The notes: generated by a model from the letters alone, not told the origin. Positions 8,497-17,762 are shown, counted from the first letter of the stretch. The stretch is DNA of 64,000 nucleotides from Saccharopolyspora sp. NFXS83 (GCF_026241095.1 NZ_JAPFGB010000003.1:287974-351973), one strand, 5' to 3'. Numbers and translations: made by a program.

Positions 8497-9599
8497 ACGT
8501 GTTCGGACGAGGAAGAGCGCGCGGGGTGCTGGTCGCGGGGTGCGTGCTGGTGCTGTTCGTGGCCGCCGGGCTGTGGTGGCTCACGCGGGAGGGCACCTAC
8601 CGCGTCACGGCGTACTTCGGCTCGGCGGTCGGCGTGTACGCCGGTTCGGACGTGCGGGTGCTCGGCGTCCCGGTGGGCGCGGTGGAGGAGGTGCTGCCGC
8701 AGGGCGATCGGGTGCGGGTGCGGCTCGCGGTGGACGGGTCGGTGCGGGTGCCCGCCTCCGCCGGGGCGGTGGTGGTGGCGCCGACGATCGTCAGCGACAG
8801 ATACGTGCAGCTGACCCCCGCTTACCTGGGCGGGCCGGAGTTGCGCGGTGGCGCGGTCATCCCGCCGGAGCGCACCGCGACTCCCGCCGAGATCGACCAG
8901 TTGGCCGCCGGCCTGGACGAGCTGCTCACCGCGCTGGGACCGGGGGGCGCGAACTCCGGTGGGGCGGTGTCGGACCTGCTGAACACGGGTGCGGCGACGC
9001 TCGACGGCAACGGCGAGGCCCTGCGCGGGACGATCCGCGACCTGGGCGAGGCGGGCAAGACGCTCTCGGGCACCGAGCAGGACCTGTTCGGCACGGTGCG
9101 CGAGCTGCAGCGGTTCACCTCGATGCTGGCCGCCGACGACGACGAGGTGGCGCGGATCAGCGGCCAGCTCGCCGACGTGGCCGGTCTGCTCGCGGCGGAA
9201 CGCGGCGACCTCGGCGCCGCGTTGCACGAGCTCACCGGTGCGCTGGGTCTCGTGCAGGGGTTCCTCCAGGACAACCGCGGCGCGCTGAAGTCCAACGTGG
9301 ACAACCTGCTGGTGGTCAGCCGGGTCCTCGTCGACCAGCGAGCCGCGCTGGAGGAGACGCTCGACACCGTGCCGGACGCGTTCGACGGTCTGCTGGCCGC
9401 CTACCACCCGGACACCGGCACCCTCGACACCCGCACGAACCTCAACGAGTTCAGCTCGGCCGCCGCATCGCTGTGCACGGCGGCCGACTGCGGACCGGCG
9501 GACGCGCCGCTGCGGCCGGTGCGGGCACCGACTGCGGAGCTGCCCGCGTTGCCCCTTCCCGCCGTCGGCGGGCTCTACGCGACGGAGGAGCCACGATGA
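8493..9599 (+). CDS. mceD: Mce-family protein D
   Basis: A 368-residue protein with ATG 8493 overlapping mceC by four bases. Basic start, membrane anchor at about residues 10-28 ([18 protein letters not shown]), MCE domain about 36-120 with [20 protein letters not shown] and [14 protein letters not shown], the [12 protein letters not shown] form being characteristic of MceD. A long helical region follows and then a tail with LCTAADC and a short alanine/proline-rich end. Belongs to the same assembly. Confidence 0.92.
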   Translation: MNVFGRGRARGVLVAGCVLVLFVAAGLWWLTREGTYRVTAYFGSAVGVYAGSDVRVLGVPVGAVEEVLPQGDRVRVRLAVDGSVRVPASAGAVVVAPTIVSDRYVQLTPAYLGGPELRGGAVIPPERTATPAEIDQLAAGLDELLTALGPGGANSGGAVSDLLNTGAATLDGNGEALRGTIRDLGEAGKTLSGTEQDLFGTVRELQRFTSMLAADDDEVARISGQLADVAGLLAAERGDLGAALHELTGALGLVQGFLQDNRGALKSNVDNLLVVSRVLVDQRAALEETLDTVPDAFDGLLAAYHPDTGTLDTRTNLNEFSSAAASLCTAADCGPADAPLRPVRAPTAELPALPLPAVGGLYATEEPR

Positions 9600-10669
9600 G
9601 CCGACCGTCCCGCACCACGACCCTGCTGCTGGCGTCGGCGCTGCTCGTGCCGTCGCTGGCGGGTTGCGGGTTCGCCGGGATCTCCGAGGTGCCGCTGCCG
9701 GGCGGCACCGAGCTCGGGCCCGAGCCGTACCGGGTGACCGTCGAGTTCGCCGACGTGCTCGACCTGGTGCCGCAAGCGGCGGTGAAGGTCAACGACGTCC
9801 CGGTCGGCACCGTTCGCGGCATCACCACCTCGGCCGACGGCTGGCACGCCGAAGTGGCGCTGGCGATCCGCGGCGACGTGCGGCTGCCCGCGCACGCGCA
9901 GGCCAGGCTCCGGCAGTCGAGCCTGCTCGGGGAGAAGTTCGTGGAACTCGACGGCGCCACCGGCCCGGTCACCGAGCCGTTGCGCGACGGCGCGGTCATC
10001 CCCGCCGCCGCCACCGACCGCAGCCCCGAGGTCGAGGAGGTGTTCGGCGCGCTGTCGATGCTGCTCAACGGCGGCGGGCTCGGGCAGGTGCAGACCATCA
10101 GCCGGGAGCTGAACTCGGCGCTGTCCGGCAACGAGGCGGAACTGCGCGCGCTGCTGGGCAGGCTGGAGCGCGTCAGCGGCGACCTGGATCGCCATCGCGG
10201 CGAGATCACCCGCGCCATCGACGGCCTGGACCGGCTCGCGGCGACGGCGCGGGCGCGGGACGCGGAGATCGCGGGTGTGCTCGACGACCTGGGCCCCGGC
10301 ATCGGCGTGCTCGCCGAGCAGCGGGGCTCGCTCGTGGACCTGGCGCGCTCGATGGACGAGCTCTCCGCGGTCGCCGTGGACACCGTCCATCGTGGGCAGG
10401 AGGACGTCGTGGCCGACCTCACGGCACTGCGGCCGGTGCTGCGGCGGCTCGCCGACTCGGGCGCGGATCTGCCGCAGGCGATGGAGATCCTGCTGACGTA
10501 CCCGTTCACCGATGCCGTGCTCGACGGGGTGCGCGGCGACTACCTCAACACCTACCTGACCGTCGACCTGGACCCGGCGGCGATCGAGATGCTCGAAAAG
10601 CAGGCGCAGCAGGCGCAACCGGACTTCCCCGCGCCGCCGTCGCCCGGTACGCAGGCAGGCCCGCGATGA
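9596..10669 (+). CDS. mceE: Mce-family lipoprotein E
   Basis: A 357-residue lipoprotein starting at ATG 9596 in an ATGA overlap with mceD. The N-terminus is a lipoprotein signal: hydrophobic core then lipobox LAGC at about residues 20-23, so the mature protein begins with a lipidated cysteine, as expected for the E subunit (LprK type). The MCE domain (about 40-115) contains [19 protein letters not shown] and [15 protein letters not shown]. The helical needle part follows, with a conserved [22 protein letters not shown] segment near the C-terminus. The lipid anchor distinguishes it from the five transmembrane-anchored partners. Confidence 0.93.
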   Translation: MSRPSRTTTLLLASALLVPSLAGCGFAGISEVPLPGGTELGPEPYRVTVEFADVLDLVPQAAVKVNDVPVGTVRGITTSADGWHAEVALAIRGDVRLPAHAQARLRQSSLLGEKFVELDGATGPVTEPLRDGAVIPAAATDRSPEVEEVFGALSMLLNGGGLGQVQTISRELNSALSGNEAELRALLGRLERVSGDLDRHRGEITRAIDGLDRLAATARARDAEIAGVLDDLGPGIGVLAEQRGSLVDLARSMDELSAVAVDTVHRGQEDVVADLTALRPVLRRLADSGADLPQAMEILLTYPFTDAVLDGVRGDYLNTYLTVDLDPAAIEMLEKQAQQAQPDFPAPPSPGTQAGPR

Positions 10670-11727
10670 TCGCCCGCCGGATCAAGGCGCAGCTGACGGT
10701 GTTCGTGGTGCTCGCCCTGCTCGGCACGACCTACGTCGGCGGCCGGTACGCCGGACTGGACCGGATGTTCACCGACCGCGGCTACGAGGTCGCGGTGCGG
10801 CTGGCGGTCACCGGCGGGCTGTTCACCAACGCCGAAGTCACCTACCGCGGCGTTGCCGTCGGACGCGTCGGGGCGTTGCGCCTGACCAGGGACGGGGTGC
10901 AGGCGCGGGTGCGGATCGACGACTCCGCCCCGCCGATCCCGCGGGACGTCGAGGTCGTGGTGGCGAACCGCTCGGCGGTGGGGGAGCAGTACGTGGACCT
11001 GCGACCGCGCACCCGGTCGGGCCCGTTCCTCGCCGAGGGGTCCGTGATCAGCCAGGACCGGACCGCCACCCCGCTGCCGACCGAACGCCTGCTGGCCTCG
11101 CTGGACGGCTTCGCCGCGTCCGTCCCGGAGGAGTCGTTGCGCACGGTGGTGGACGAACTGGGCACCGCCCTCGCCGACACGGGCCCCGATCTGCAGGTGC
11201 TGCTGGACACGACCGGCTCGTTCACCCGCGCCGCCGCCGACGCGATGCCGGAGCTCACCACGTTGCTCCGGGACGGCCGCACGGTGCTGGAGACCCAGCA
11301 CGAGCAGTCGGACGCGCTGCGCTCGTTCGCCGCGGACGCCCGGCTGGTGGCCGAGCAGCTCCGCGCCTCCGACGGCGACCTGCGCGCACTGCTGAGCACG
11401 GCACCCGGGGCGGCGCGGCAGGTCAGCGGGGTGCTGCGGGACAACGACCCGAACCTGGGCTTGCTGGTCGCCAACCTGATCACGCCCGCGACGGTGCTCG
11501 TGACGCGCCAGGACGAACTGGAACGAGTGCTGGTCGCTGCTCCGGAGGCCGCCGAGATGGGGGAGGCCGTCTTCCAGCCCGGTGGCGCCCGGTTCGGGCT
11601 GGTGAACACGTTCTTCGACCCGCTGCCCTGCTCCGACGGCTACGGCGGAACACCGCGTCGTGGCGGCTTGGACGTCGAGCCCGGGGTGCCGTGGAACCAG
11701 CAGGCAGGCTGCACGCTGCCGCGCTGA
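10666..11727 (+). CDS. mceF: Mce-family protein F
   Basis: A 353-residue protein starting at ATG 10666 in an ATGA overlap with mceE. Membrane anchor at about residues 7-26, MCE domain at about 35-115 with LFTNAEVTYRGVAVGRVGALRL and VANRSAVGEQYVDLRP, the RSAVGEQYVDL box typical of MceF. A long helical segment follows, then the FVNTFFDPLPC-like end with two cysteines. Last of the six Mce proteins; the overlap chain stops here and the next gene has its own strong ribosome site 20 bp downstream. Confidence 0.92.
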   Translation: MIARRIKAQLTVFVVLALLGTTYVGGRYAGLDRMFTDRGYEVAVRLAVTGGLFTNAEVTYRGVAVGRVGALRLTRDGVQARVRIDDSAPPIPRDVEVVVANRSAVGEQYVDLRPRTRSGPFLAEGSVISQDRTATPLPTERLLASLDGFAASVPEESLRTVVDELGTALADTGPDLQVLLDTTGSFTRAAADAMPELTTLLRDGRTVLETQHEQSDALRSFAADARLVAEQLRASDGDLRALLSTAPGAARQVSGVLRDNDPNLGLLVANLITPATVLVTRQDELERVLVAAPEAAEMGEAVFQPGGARFGLVNTFFDPLPCSDGYGGTPRRGGLDVEPGVPWNQQAGCTLPR

Positions 11728-11747
11728 CAGCAGACAAGGAGGAACCG

Positions 11748-12230
11748 ATGCGACACGTCACCGCCGTGGCGGCACTGGTCGTGGCGGTCGCGTTCGCGGC
11801 CGTCGCCGGGTGGGCCTGGTGGTCGGCCGCGCACGACCCGCAGGTGCGCCGAGCCGAGCAGCGCCGGGAAGTACTGGCGCAGGCCCGGGAATCCATCGCG
11901 ACGCTGACCACGATGGACGGTCGCGACGTGGACGCGGGCGTGCACGCCTGGCGGGCCGCGTCGACGGGGCCGCTGCACGACGAGCTCACCGACCCCGCCA
12001 CCGCGGACCGCCTGCGCGATCAGGCGGGCACGACGGGCCGGGTCGTGGACCTGGCGGTGACGGAGCTGGGGGAGCGGACGGCGACGGTCATCGCGGCGGT
12101 CGACACGGAGGTCGCGCGCGACGGTGCGAAGCCGGAGACCACCGGCAGCAGGCTGGAGGCCGAGCTGACCCGCACCTCGCAGGGCTGGCGGATCAGCGCG
12201 CTGGCCCCCGTCGGGCTGGGCGCGGCATGA
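11748..12230 (+). CDS. Mce-associated membrane protein 1
   Basis: A 160-residue protein from ATG 11748 behind AAGGAGGAACCG. One N-terminal membrane helix (about residues 5-27, ending GWAWWSAAHD) is followed by a soluble domain with the pattern of Mce-associated (Mas/NTF2-like) proteins: an ARESIATLTTMDGRDVDAGV helix, GPLHDELTDP, then a beta sheet ending in QGWRISALAPVG. In mycobacteria such proteins are encoded downstream of mce genes and stabilise the complex; the same is inferred here. It overlaps the next gene by four bases. Confidence 0.82.
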   Translation: MRHVTAVAALVVAVAFAAVAGWAWWSAAHDPQVRRAEQRREVLAQARESIATLTTMDGRDVDAGVHAWRAASTGPLHDELTDPATADRLRDQAGTTGRVVDLAVTELGERTATVIAAVDTEVARDGAKPETTGSRLEAELTRTSQGWRISALAPVGLGAA

Positions 12231-12763
12231 GCGGCGGAACCCGGTCGCGGCGCGAGCACCCCGACGACATGCCTAGCCCCGTCACCGCGCGCCGGGTGGC
12301 GGTCGTCCTCGCGGCGGTGCTGACGGCCTGCGGCTTCTGGGCCTCGACCGCCGCCCTCGCGCTGCGGTTGAACGCCGACGACCGCACCGCCCTGGGCGCC
12401 GGCGAGGTGACCGCGCAGGTGCGCGACGGGCTGCAACGAGCGTTCTCCTACGACTTCGAGCGCCCGCTCGACGGTGCGGCGGCTGCGCGGCAGCTGTTCA
12501 CCGGTTCCGCCACCACCCGCTACGAGGAGCTCATCAGCCCCGTGCGGGACCGGGGCCAGGACCAGCGGGTCCGGCTGGCGACACGGGTGGTCCGCACCGG
12601 CGTCACCGACCTGGACGGAGACCGGGCGGAGCTCCTGGTGTTCCTGGACCAGTCCGCCACCCGCGCCGACACCGGGGCGACCAGCGCCTCCGGCGCCCGC
12701 CTGCACGTGCAGGCCCGGCGTTCCGGCCCCCGGTGGCTCGTCACCGACCTGCGACCGGAGTGA
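12227..12763 (+). CDS. Mce-associated membrane protein 2
   Basis: A 178-residue paralogue-like partner of the previous gene, starting at ATG 12227 in an ATGA overlap. A charged N-terminus of about 20 residues precedes one membrane helix (VAVVLAAVLTACGFWASTAALAL). The soluble part has the NTF2-like layout: QVRDGLQRAFSYDFERP helix, QLFTGSATTRYEELISPVR, and strands ending GPRWLVTDLRPE. It is the last gene of the operon. Downstream, 135 bp separate it from a convergent transporter gene, with only a weak 7-bp stem (CCGGGTC 12791-12797, GACCCGG 12823-12829). Confidence 0.8.
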   Translation: MSGGTRSRREHPDDMPSPVTARRVAVVLAAVLTACGFWASTAALALRLNADDRTALGAGEVTAQVRDGLQRAFSYDFERPLDGAAAARQLFTGSATTRYEELISPVRDRGQDQRVRLATRVVRTGVTDLDGDRAELLVFLDQSATRADTGATSASGARLHVQARRSGPRWLVTDLRPE

Positions 12764-12897
12764 TCGGCTGGGGCGAATCCGGGAGGCGGACCGGGTCTGG
12801 TGCGCCGGTGCACGCCGCTGCGGACCCGGCAGGCGTCGGATCGGGCGGAGACCTCCGGCGGCGCGAACGTCCTGGGGAGAGATCGACTCGCCCCGGT

Positions 12898-14148
12898 TCA
12901 CACCGCGCCGGGCAGGACCAGGGCGCCCCAGGCGAACACCGGGCCGAGGGCGACCACTCCCGCGGAGTAGCCGATGACCTGCTTGTAGAAGGCGTCCTTG
13001 TCCACACCGCGCGCGTTGCTGAGCACCAGTGCGCCGTTGGTGGAGAACGGCGAGACGTCCACGATGGTCGTCGACACCGCCAGCGCCGCGACCAGGCCCG
13101 CCGCGCTGAGGTGGCTCGACAGCAGCAGCGGCACGGCGACCGGGATGATCGCCGTGAGGATGGCGGTCGACGACGCGAACGCGGAAGCCACCGCCACCAC
13201 GACGCACAGCAGCAGCGCCACGAGCAGCGGAGTGCCGGAGGACGCCGCCTGGTGCGAGATCAGGTCGATGGTGCCCGCCTTCTCCAGCACGCCGACGTAG
13301 GTGACCATCCCCGCGACCAGGAGGATCGTCGACCAGCTGATGCCCTCCACCGCCTTCGCCTGGGCGCGCATGTCGACCAGCGTCAGCAGCGTGCCGGCGG
13401 CGAGCGCGAGGATCCCGATCTCCAGTTGGAACACCAGCGCACCCACCGCCAAGGCCAGCAGCGAGGCCAGCGTCAGCCACTGCCGCCAGGTGATCCCGTC
13501 CACCGCCGGTTCGGCGGCGGGTGCTTCCTCGGCTTCCCCGGTCGGGACGGTCGCCGAGCGGCGCAGGAGCAGGAACGTGACCGCCGACAGCGCGAAGTTG
13601 AAGCCCAGGCTGGCCAGGAACAGCACGTGCGGTGCGACCGCCAGCGAAGTCTCCGCCAGCATCCCCGACACCAGCACCCCGGACACGGCGATCGGCGAGA
13701 ACGCCCCGGCGTGCGCACCGCAGATGATCATCATGCCGATCATGAGCGGGCTCATCCGGTGCCGGTAGGCGAAATTCATGCCGACCGGGACCAGCAGCGC
13801 CACGGCCGCCGGGGTGAACGTGCCGAACGCGGTGAGCACGCACGCCACCGCGAACAACACCCACGGGATGAGCGCCACCTCGCCCCGCACCAGCCGCACC
13901 CCCGCCGTGACCAGCAGGTCCACCGTCCCGTTCCGCCGCGCCACCGCGAACAGGTAGGTCACCCCGACGATCGTCACGAACAGCGAGGCGGGGAATCCGG
14001 CGAAGATCTCGTCCTCGGACAAGCCGAGGGAGGCGGTGCCGACGGCGAACGCGCCGAGGAACGCCAGGATGCCGATGTTGATCGGCAGCACGGTCGCGAC
14101 GACGAACATCACGGCGAGTGCGCCGATGGAGATCAGTTCAGCAGACAT
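12898..14148 (-). CDS. MatC/SLC13-like dicarboxylate carrier
   Basis: A 416-residue integral membrane protein. ATG 14148 begins MSAELISIGALAVMFVVATVLP, the N-terminal pattern of the MatC dicarboxylate-carrier domain; the open frame upstream codes for an unlikely Arg/Pro-rich leader. Around eleven hydrophobic helices follow, split by a charged cytoplasmic loop (about 195-225). The C-terminal half has the SAFASSTAILTAIIPVAVPLL stretch resembling the SN(S/T)-type substrate hairpin of SLC13/DASS carriers and FSTNGALVLSNA near the end. It should import a di- or tricarboxylate. The PrpF-like isomerase encoded 158 bp upstream in the same direction, and the divergent LysR gene, suggest a small catabolic unit. 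Substrate is not determined by sequence. Confidence 0.78.
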   Translation of the reverse strand: MSAELISIGALAVMFVVATVLPINIGILAFLGAFAVGTASLGLSEDEIFAGFPASLFVTIVGVTYLFAVARRNGTVDLLVTAGVRLVRGEVALIPWVLFAVACVLTAFGTFTPAAVALLVPVGMNFAYRHRMSPLMIGMMIICGAHAGAFSPIAVSGVLVSGMLAETSLAVAPHVLFLASLGFNFALSAVTFLLLRRSATVPTGEAEEAPAAEPAVDGITWRQWLTLASLLALAVGALVFQLEIGILALAAGTLLTLVDMRAQAKAVEGISWSTILLVAGMVTYVGVLEKAGTIDLISHQAASSGTPLLVALLLCVVVAVASAFASSTAILTAIIPVAVPLLLSSHLSAAGLVAALAVSTTIVDVSPFSTNGALVLSNARGVDKDAFYKQVIGYSAGVVALGPVFAWGALVLPGAV

Positions 14149-14305
14149 CGTTGTCCTCAGTGCTTCGGTCCAGGGCCGGGCGCACCGCGGCGGGCGCGGG
14201 GCGTGCGACGCGGGACAGGTCGTCGGTGTCATTGGAGCCGTCCGAGAATTCGGTACCGCAGCGGGGGTCCGCTCCACCGCTGCGCCGATCATCGTGGAGG
14301 AACCC

Positions 14306-15415
14306 CTAAGCGGGCTGCGGCAGCGCCGAGTCCGGGATGTGGATGCGGGCCTCGCACAGCACCCGGGCAGCTCGCCGGATGGTCACCCGCCGCGGGCCGG
14401 ATCCGGTGAGGTCGTCGCAGGTCACGGTCACCACTCCGGCCGCCGTCCCGATCCGCGTGGAGGCGGCGCCCGGCGCCCCCGCCGCGTCGCGGACGGTGCT
14501 GCCCTCGAAGGAACCCGCCACCGCCACGGCCACGGCCGAGGTGAGTCCGATCGCCGGGTGCGGGCTGTTCATCGACAGCATCCGCACCGCCACGTCGTGC
14601 GATCGCGCGTCGATGCGCTCCCCGGTGGTGCTGACGTAATCGGCCGGTGGTCCCACGATGCCGACCTTGGGCACCGCGTCGTCGGTCTCGTGGCCGGGCA
14701 GGATCAGGCGGGCCGCGGCTCGCCGGACCCGGCGCAGCGGATCCACCAGATCATGCATCCGCTGCAGGGATTCCGTTCCGGTGGCGCCGAGCGCCCCCGC
14801 CGGGACCAGCACCGCCGGGGCCCCGGCGTCGACCAGCGTCGCGGGGAAGTCGGCGTCGCCCACGCGCAGCACGTCGAGCGCCCGCCCGGTGGGCAAGGTC
14901 GCACCCGTCGTACGGCCACCGGGATCGACGAAGGTCAGGCCCACCGCGACACCCCCGGCCCTGGTCCCGGGCACGGTCTGGTCGCCGAACTCGTGCGCCA
15001 CTCCGCCAGTGGTGTCCACATCGGACTCCAGCACGGCTCCGGTGTTGGTGTTGCGCATGACCACGCGAGTGCGGTCGCCGTCGGGCGGCACGAGTCCGCG
15101 CGCCACCGCCCACAACGCGATGGCGGTGGCGCAGTTGCCGCAGTTGCTGCCCCACTCGACGCGGGGCACCCCGATGCCGACTTGGCCGAACAGGTAGTCG
15201 ACGTGCACGCCGGGCGCCTGCGAGGCCGAGACCACGGCGGCCTTCGAGGTCGTCGGGGTGGCCCCGCCGACACCGTCGAGCTGCACCGGGTCCGCGGAAC
15301 CGTAGGCGTCGACCAGCACGCGTTCCAGCTCCGCCAGGTCGTCCGGCACGTTCTCCTGGGCGAACAACCAGCACTTGCTGGTCCCGCCCCGCACCAAGGT
15401 CGCCGGTATGTGCAC
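14306..15415 (-). CDS. PrpF-family isomerase (4-oxalomesaconate tautomerase / methylaconitate isomerase-like)
   Basis: A 369-residue protein of the PrpF family, diaminopimelate-epimerase fold in two similar halves. It starts MHIPATLVRGGTSKCW: the RGGTSK motif is the family hallmark, as is the central GSNCGNC motif whose cysteines are in the position of the proton-transfer residues. Further family blocks are DGVGGATPTTSKAAVV and MNSPHPAIGLTSAVAVA. Members isomerise unsaturated tricarboxylates (2-methylaconitate, 4-oxalomesaconate, methylitaconate). There is no AcnD or prpBC nearby, so a methylcitrate-cycle role is less likely than tautomerisation of a carboxylate imported by the adjacent carrier (inference). 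It is divergent from the LysR gene. Confidence 0.85.
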   Translation of the reverse strand: MHIPATLVRGGTSKCWLFAQENVPDDLAELERVLVDAYGSADPVQLDGVGGATPTTSKAAVVSASQAPGVHVDYLFGQVGIGVPRVEWGSNCGNCATAIALWAVARGLVPPDGDRTRVVMRNTNTGAVLESDVDTTGGVAHEFGDQTVPGTRAGGVAVGLTFVDPGGRTTGATLPTGRALDVLRVGDADFPATLVDAGAPAVLVPAGALGATGTESLQRMHDLVDPLRRVRRAAARLILPGHETDDAVPKVGIVGPPADYVSTTGERIDARSHDVAVRMLSMNSPHPAIGLTSAVAVAVAGSFEGSTVRDAAGAPGAASTRIGTAAGVVTVTCDDLTGSGPRRVTIRRAARVLCEARIHIPDSALPQPA

Positions 15416-15472
15416 TGGGCTTCTCCGTTGTTCCGAACGATTCGGGCGAGGTCCACAGTGGCGAGCGGTAGG

Positions 15473-15498
15473 CTTGAGAACAATGTTCGTTCTCTAAG
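15473..15498. promoter_or_regulatory. Candidate LysR operator between prpF-like and lysR-like genes
   Basis: CTTGAGAAC at 15473-15481 and GTTCTCTAAG at 15489-15498 form a near-perfect inverted repeat; the centre also reads as the palindrome GAACA-a-TGTTC. It stands 58 bp from one start and 63 bp from the other in the 145-bp divergent region, where LysR regulators bind their T-N11-A type sites. Binding is inferred. Confidence 0.5.
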
Positions 15499-15560
15499 CT
15501 GGTGTTAAGCACAGCTCAAGGCTCGCTCTGGGTGGGCTCCGTTTCGGCAGGAGAAAGCAC

Positions 15561-16526
15561 ATGCTCGACGTCCGGCGGATGCTGCTGTTGGTGGAGGTGT
15601 CGGAGCGCGGATCGCTCACCGCTGCCGCCGAAGCGGCCGGGATCACGCCATCGGCCGCCTCGCAGCAGATGTCCAGGCTCGAAGCCGACCTCGGTCAGCC
15701 CCTGCTGCACCGCTTGCCGCGCGGGGTCCGGCTCACCGATGCGGGCGAAGCCCTCGTCGCGCGGGGCCGGGCGATCCGCCGCGAGTTGCGCGGCGCGGAC
15801 GCGGATCTGGAAGCGCTCGCCCGGCTGGACCGCGGAACGCTGCGGCTCGGTTCGTTCCCGACCGCGAGCGCGTCGCTGCTGCCTCCGGCGCTGACCCGCT
15901 TCGCCCGCAAGCACCCGAGCCTGCACACCAAGGTGCACTCCGGGCTGCTGGCCCAACTGCTCGACCGGCTCGACACCGGCGAGATCGAACTCGCGATGCT
16001 GTGGGACTACGAGTGGAATCGCGTCGACGACCCCTCGCTGATCGTGCGCCACCTGCTCGACGATCCGACCGTCCTGGTGGTGCCCGCCAACTCGGAGCTG
16101 CTCGAAGCGGGCGAGATCGGCCTCACCGATCTCGCCGAACAGCAGTGGATCATCCGTGCGGACAACCACCCCGTCGCGGAAGTGCTGCGCCGCAGCTGCC
16201 GGCGCGCCGGTTTCGAGCCGCGCATCGGTTACGAATCGCACGACTACCAGGAGGCGCAGGCGATGGTGGCCGCCGGGCTCGGCATCGCCATCGCGCCCAG
16301 GCTGGCGATGACGAACCGCCGCAGCGACGTCCGCCTGCTGCGCTTCGCCACCGGAGTGCCCGCACCGATCCGGCGGATCCTGCTGGCCCGCCCCGCGAAT
16401 CGCAATCCCACTCCCGCCGCCGCGGCGATGGCCGAGATCCTGGGTGCCGTGGCGGTGAAGTTCGCCGATCAGAACCTCAACAGCACCCAGTTCGGCACCG
16501 TGCGCACCCCGCACCAAGGGCGGTGA
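15561..16526 (+). CDS. LysR-family transcriptional regulator
   Basis: A 321-residue regulator, ATG 15561 after an AGGAGAAAG site. Residues 1-60 form the LysR winged helix: MLDVRRMLLLVEVSERGSL, then TAAAEAAGITPSAASQQMSRLEADLG as recognition helix. From about residue 88 a two-lobed periplasmic-binding-like effector domain follows with LRLGSFPTASASLLPPAL, the hinge LLDDPTVLVVPANSE and the return GLGIAIAPRLAM. It is transcribed away from the isomerase and carrier genes and probably controls them in response to their carboxylate substrate. An inverted repeat in the shared promoter region is a plausible binding site. Confidence 0.9.
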   Translation: MLDVRRMLLLVEVSERGSLTAAAEAAGITPSAASQQMSRLEADLGQPLLHRLPRGVRLTDAGEALVARGRAIRRELRGADADLEALARLDRGTLRLGSFPTASASLLPPALTRFARKHPSLHTKVHSGLLAQLLDRLDTGEIELAMLWDYEWNRVDDPSLIVRHLLDDPTVLVVPANSELLEAGEIGLTDLAEQQWIIRADNHPVAEVLRRSCRRAGFEPRIGYESHDYQEAQAMVAAGLGIAIAPRLAMTNRRSDVRLLRFATGVPAPIRRILLARPANRNPTPAAAAMAEILGAVAVKFADQNLNSTQFGTVRTPHQGR

Positions 16527-16565
16527 GGGGGCTCCGCGGCGGTGGTCGTGCGTATGTTGACGGGC

Positions 16566-17075
16566 ATGCGGCGGACCTCGTTCAGGAACTGGCCATGTTC
16601 GATCGCGCGGGTCGCGGACCTGCTCGGCGATGCTTGGACGACGCTGCTGCTGCGGGAGGCGTTCTACGGGTTCCGGCGCTTCGACGAATTCCGGCAGGAG
16701 CTGGGCATCGCGCGCAACACCCTCACCGACCGGTTGCGCTTGCTGGTGGACGAAGGGCTGCTGGCCAAGCAGCGCTACCAGGTGGAGCCGGAGAGGTACG
16801 AGTACGTGCTCACCGACAAGGGGCACGACTTCTTCCCGGTGCTGGCCGCGATGGCGACCTGGGGGGACCGCTGGCTCGCCGAGGCGGACGGGCCGCCGAT
16901 CACGTTCCACCACCGTCCCTGCGGGCACGACGGCCACGCCGAGGTCGTGTGCGCGGAATGCGCCCGGCCGATGCGCGCGCAGGACAGCGAGATGCGCATG
17001 GGGCCGGGGTTCCCGTCGAAGCTGGCCCGGCGTCCTGACGTGGTGCGCCGGTTCGGCACCGCCGATCAGGAGTGA
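16566..17075 (+). CDS. HxlR-family winged-helix regulator with a C-terminal Cys cluster
   Basis: About 169 residues from ATG 16566, which begins MRRTSFRNWPCSIARVADLLGDAWTTLLLRE, the normal HxlR N-terminus with the sensor-type cysteine in WPCSIAR. In-frame GTG 16542 would add eight residues; TATGTT about ten bases before 16566 could be a -10 box of a nearly leaderless transcript. The winged helix follows (FRRFDEFRQELGIARNTLTDRLRLLVDEGLL; YEYVLTDKG). Unlike short HxlR proteins it has a tail with CGHDGH and CAECARP, a possible metal site. It lies 40 bp after lysR but its target is more likely the SRPBCC/LLM pair 175 bp downstream (inference). Confidence 0.83.
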   Translation: MRRTSFRNWPCSIARVADLLGDAWTTLLLREAFYGFRRFDEFRQELGIARNTLTDRLRLLVDEGLLAKQRYQVEPERYEYVLTDKGHDFFPVLAAMATWGDRWLAEADGPPITFHHRPCGHDGHAEVVCAECARPMRAQDSEMRMGPGFPSKLARRPDVVRRFGTADQE

Positions 17076-17169
17076 TCGCCCCGGTGTCGGTCGCCGGAGC
17101 CCGCCGGCGCGCGGGAGGGCTCTTGCGCGCGTGCTCGCCGGGCGGTCGCCGCACTCCGGTGCCGACTGG

Positions 17170-17198
17170 TTGACATCGCCGGGTCTCATGTTGAAACT
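17170..17198 (+). promoter_or_regulatory. Candidate sigma-70-type promoter
   Basis: TTGACA at 17170-17175 and GAAACT at 17193-17198 are separated by 17 bp, about 50 bp before the SRPBCC gene. The -35 box is perfect; the -10 box is a weak match. This is the best promoter-like pair in this part of the window. Confidence 0.4.
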
Positions 17199-17249
17199 CT
17201 GGTGGTCAAGAAGGATCTACGGTGACGAGCAGCGGAGGCCTGGTCGACG

Positions 17250-17762
17250 ATGGAGTGGACTGGCGCACGGCTCGCCGACCGGCCGGCGACCGAAGTGCGG
17301 ACCTGGATCGCCGCCACCCCGCACCAGGTGTGGCCGGTCGTGTCCGACATCGAACAGCTGCCCGGCGGTAGCTCCGAACTGCGCGCCGTGCACTGGCTCG
17401 ACGGAGCGACCGGCCCGGCGCTGGGCGCGCGCTTCCGCGGGCACAACAGCAACGACGTGCTGGGGGAGTGGACCACGACCTCGCACGTCGTCGAGTGCGA
17501 GCCCGGCCGCGCCTTCGCCTGGGCCGTGCAGGACCCCGCCGAGCCCAACGCGACCTGGCGGTTCGCTCTGACTCCGCGAGATGGCGGGACCGAACTGGCC
17601 TACCGGGTGCGGATCGGACCGGGGCGTTCCGGGCTCACGATGGCCGTCGAGCGGATGCCGGAGAAGGAGCAGAAGATCGTGTTCCGGCGGCTGTCCGACC
17701 TGGAGGAGGACATGGGCGCCACCCTCGAACTCCTCAAACGCACCGTGGAACGGGCGGTCTGA
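17250..17762 (+). CDS. SRPBCC-family protein (START/polyketide-cyclase-like fold)
   Basis: A 170-residue protein starting at ATG 17250. The pattern is that of the helix-grip SRPBCC family: RTWIAATPHQVWPVVSDIEQLP at the N-terminus, WLDGATGPALGARFRGHN, the strands VVECEPGRAFAWAV and TWRFALTPRDGGTELAYRVRIG, and a long C-terminal helix. Such proteins bind hydrophobic ligands; it carries no catalytic signature I can name. Its stop codon overlaps the start of the LLM oxidoreductase (TGATG), so the two are probably co-translated and act on the same small molecule. Confidence 0.75.
   Translation: MEWTGARLADRPATEVRTWIAATPHQVWPVVSDIEQLPGGSSELRAVHWLDGATGPALGARFRGHNSNDVLGEWTTTSHVVECEPGRAFAWAVQDPAEPNATWRFALTPRDGGTELAYRVRIGPGRSGLTMAVERMPEKEQKIVFRRLSDLEEDMGATLELLKRTVERAV

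Noticed and set aside
12020..13864. 614-codon leftward frame across the end of the Mce operon and the carrier gene
   Set aside because: Composition is dominated by Arg, Gly and His with no domain; both regions have well-supported genes in other frames.
12733..14409. 558-codon rightward frame opposite the MatC-like carrier
   Set aside because: The translation is an Arg/His/Asp/Gln low-complexity shadow of the membrane protein on the other strand.
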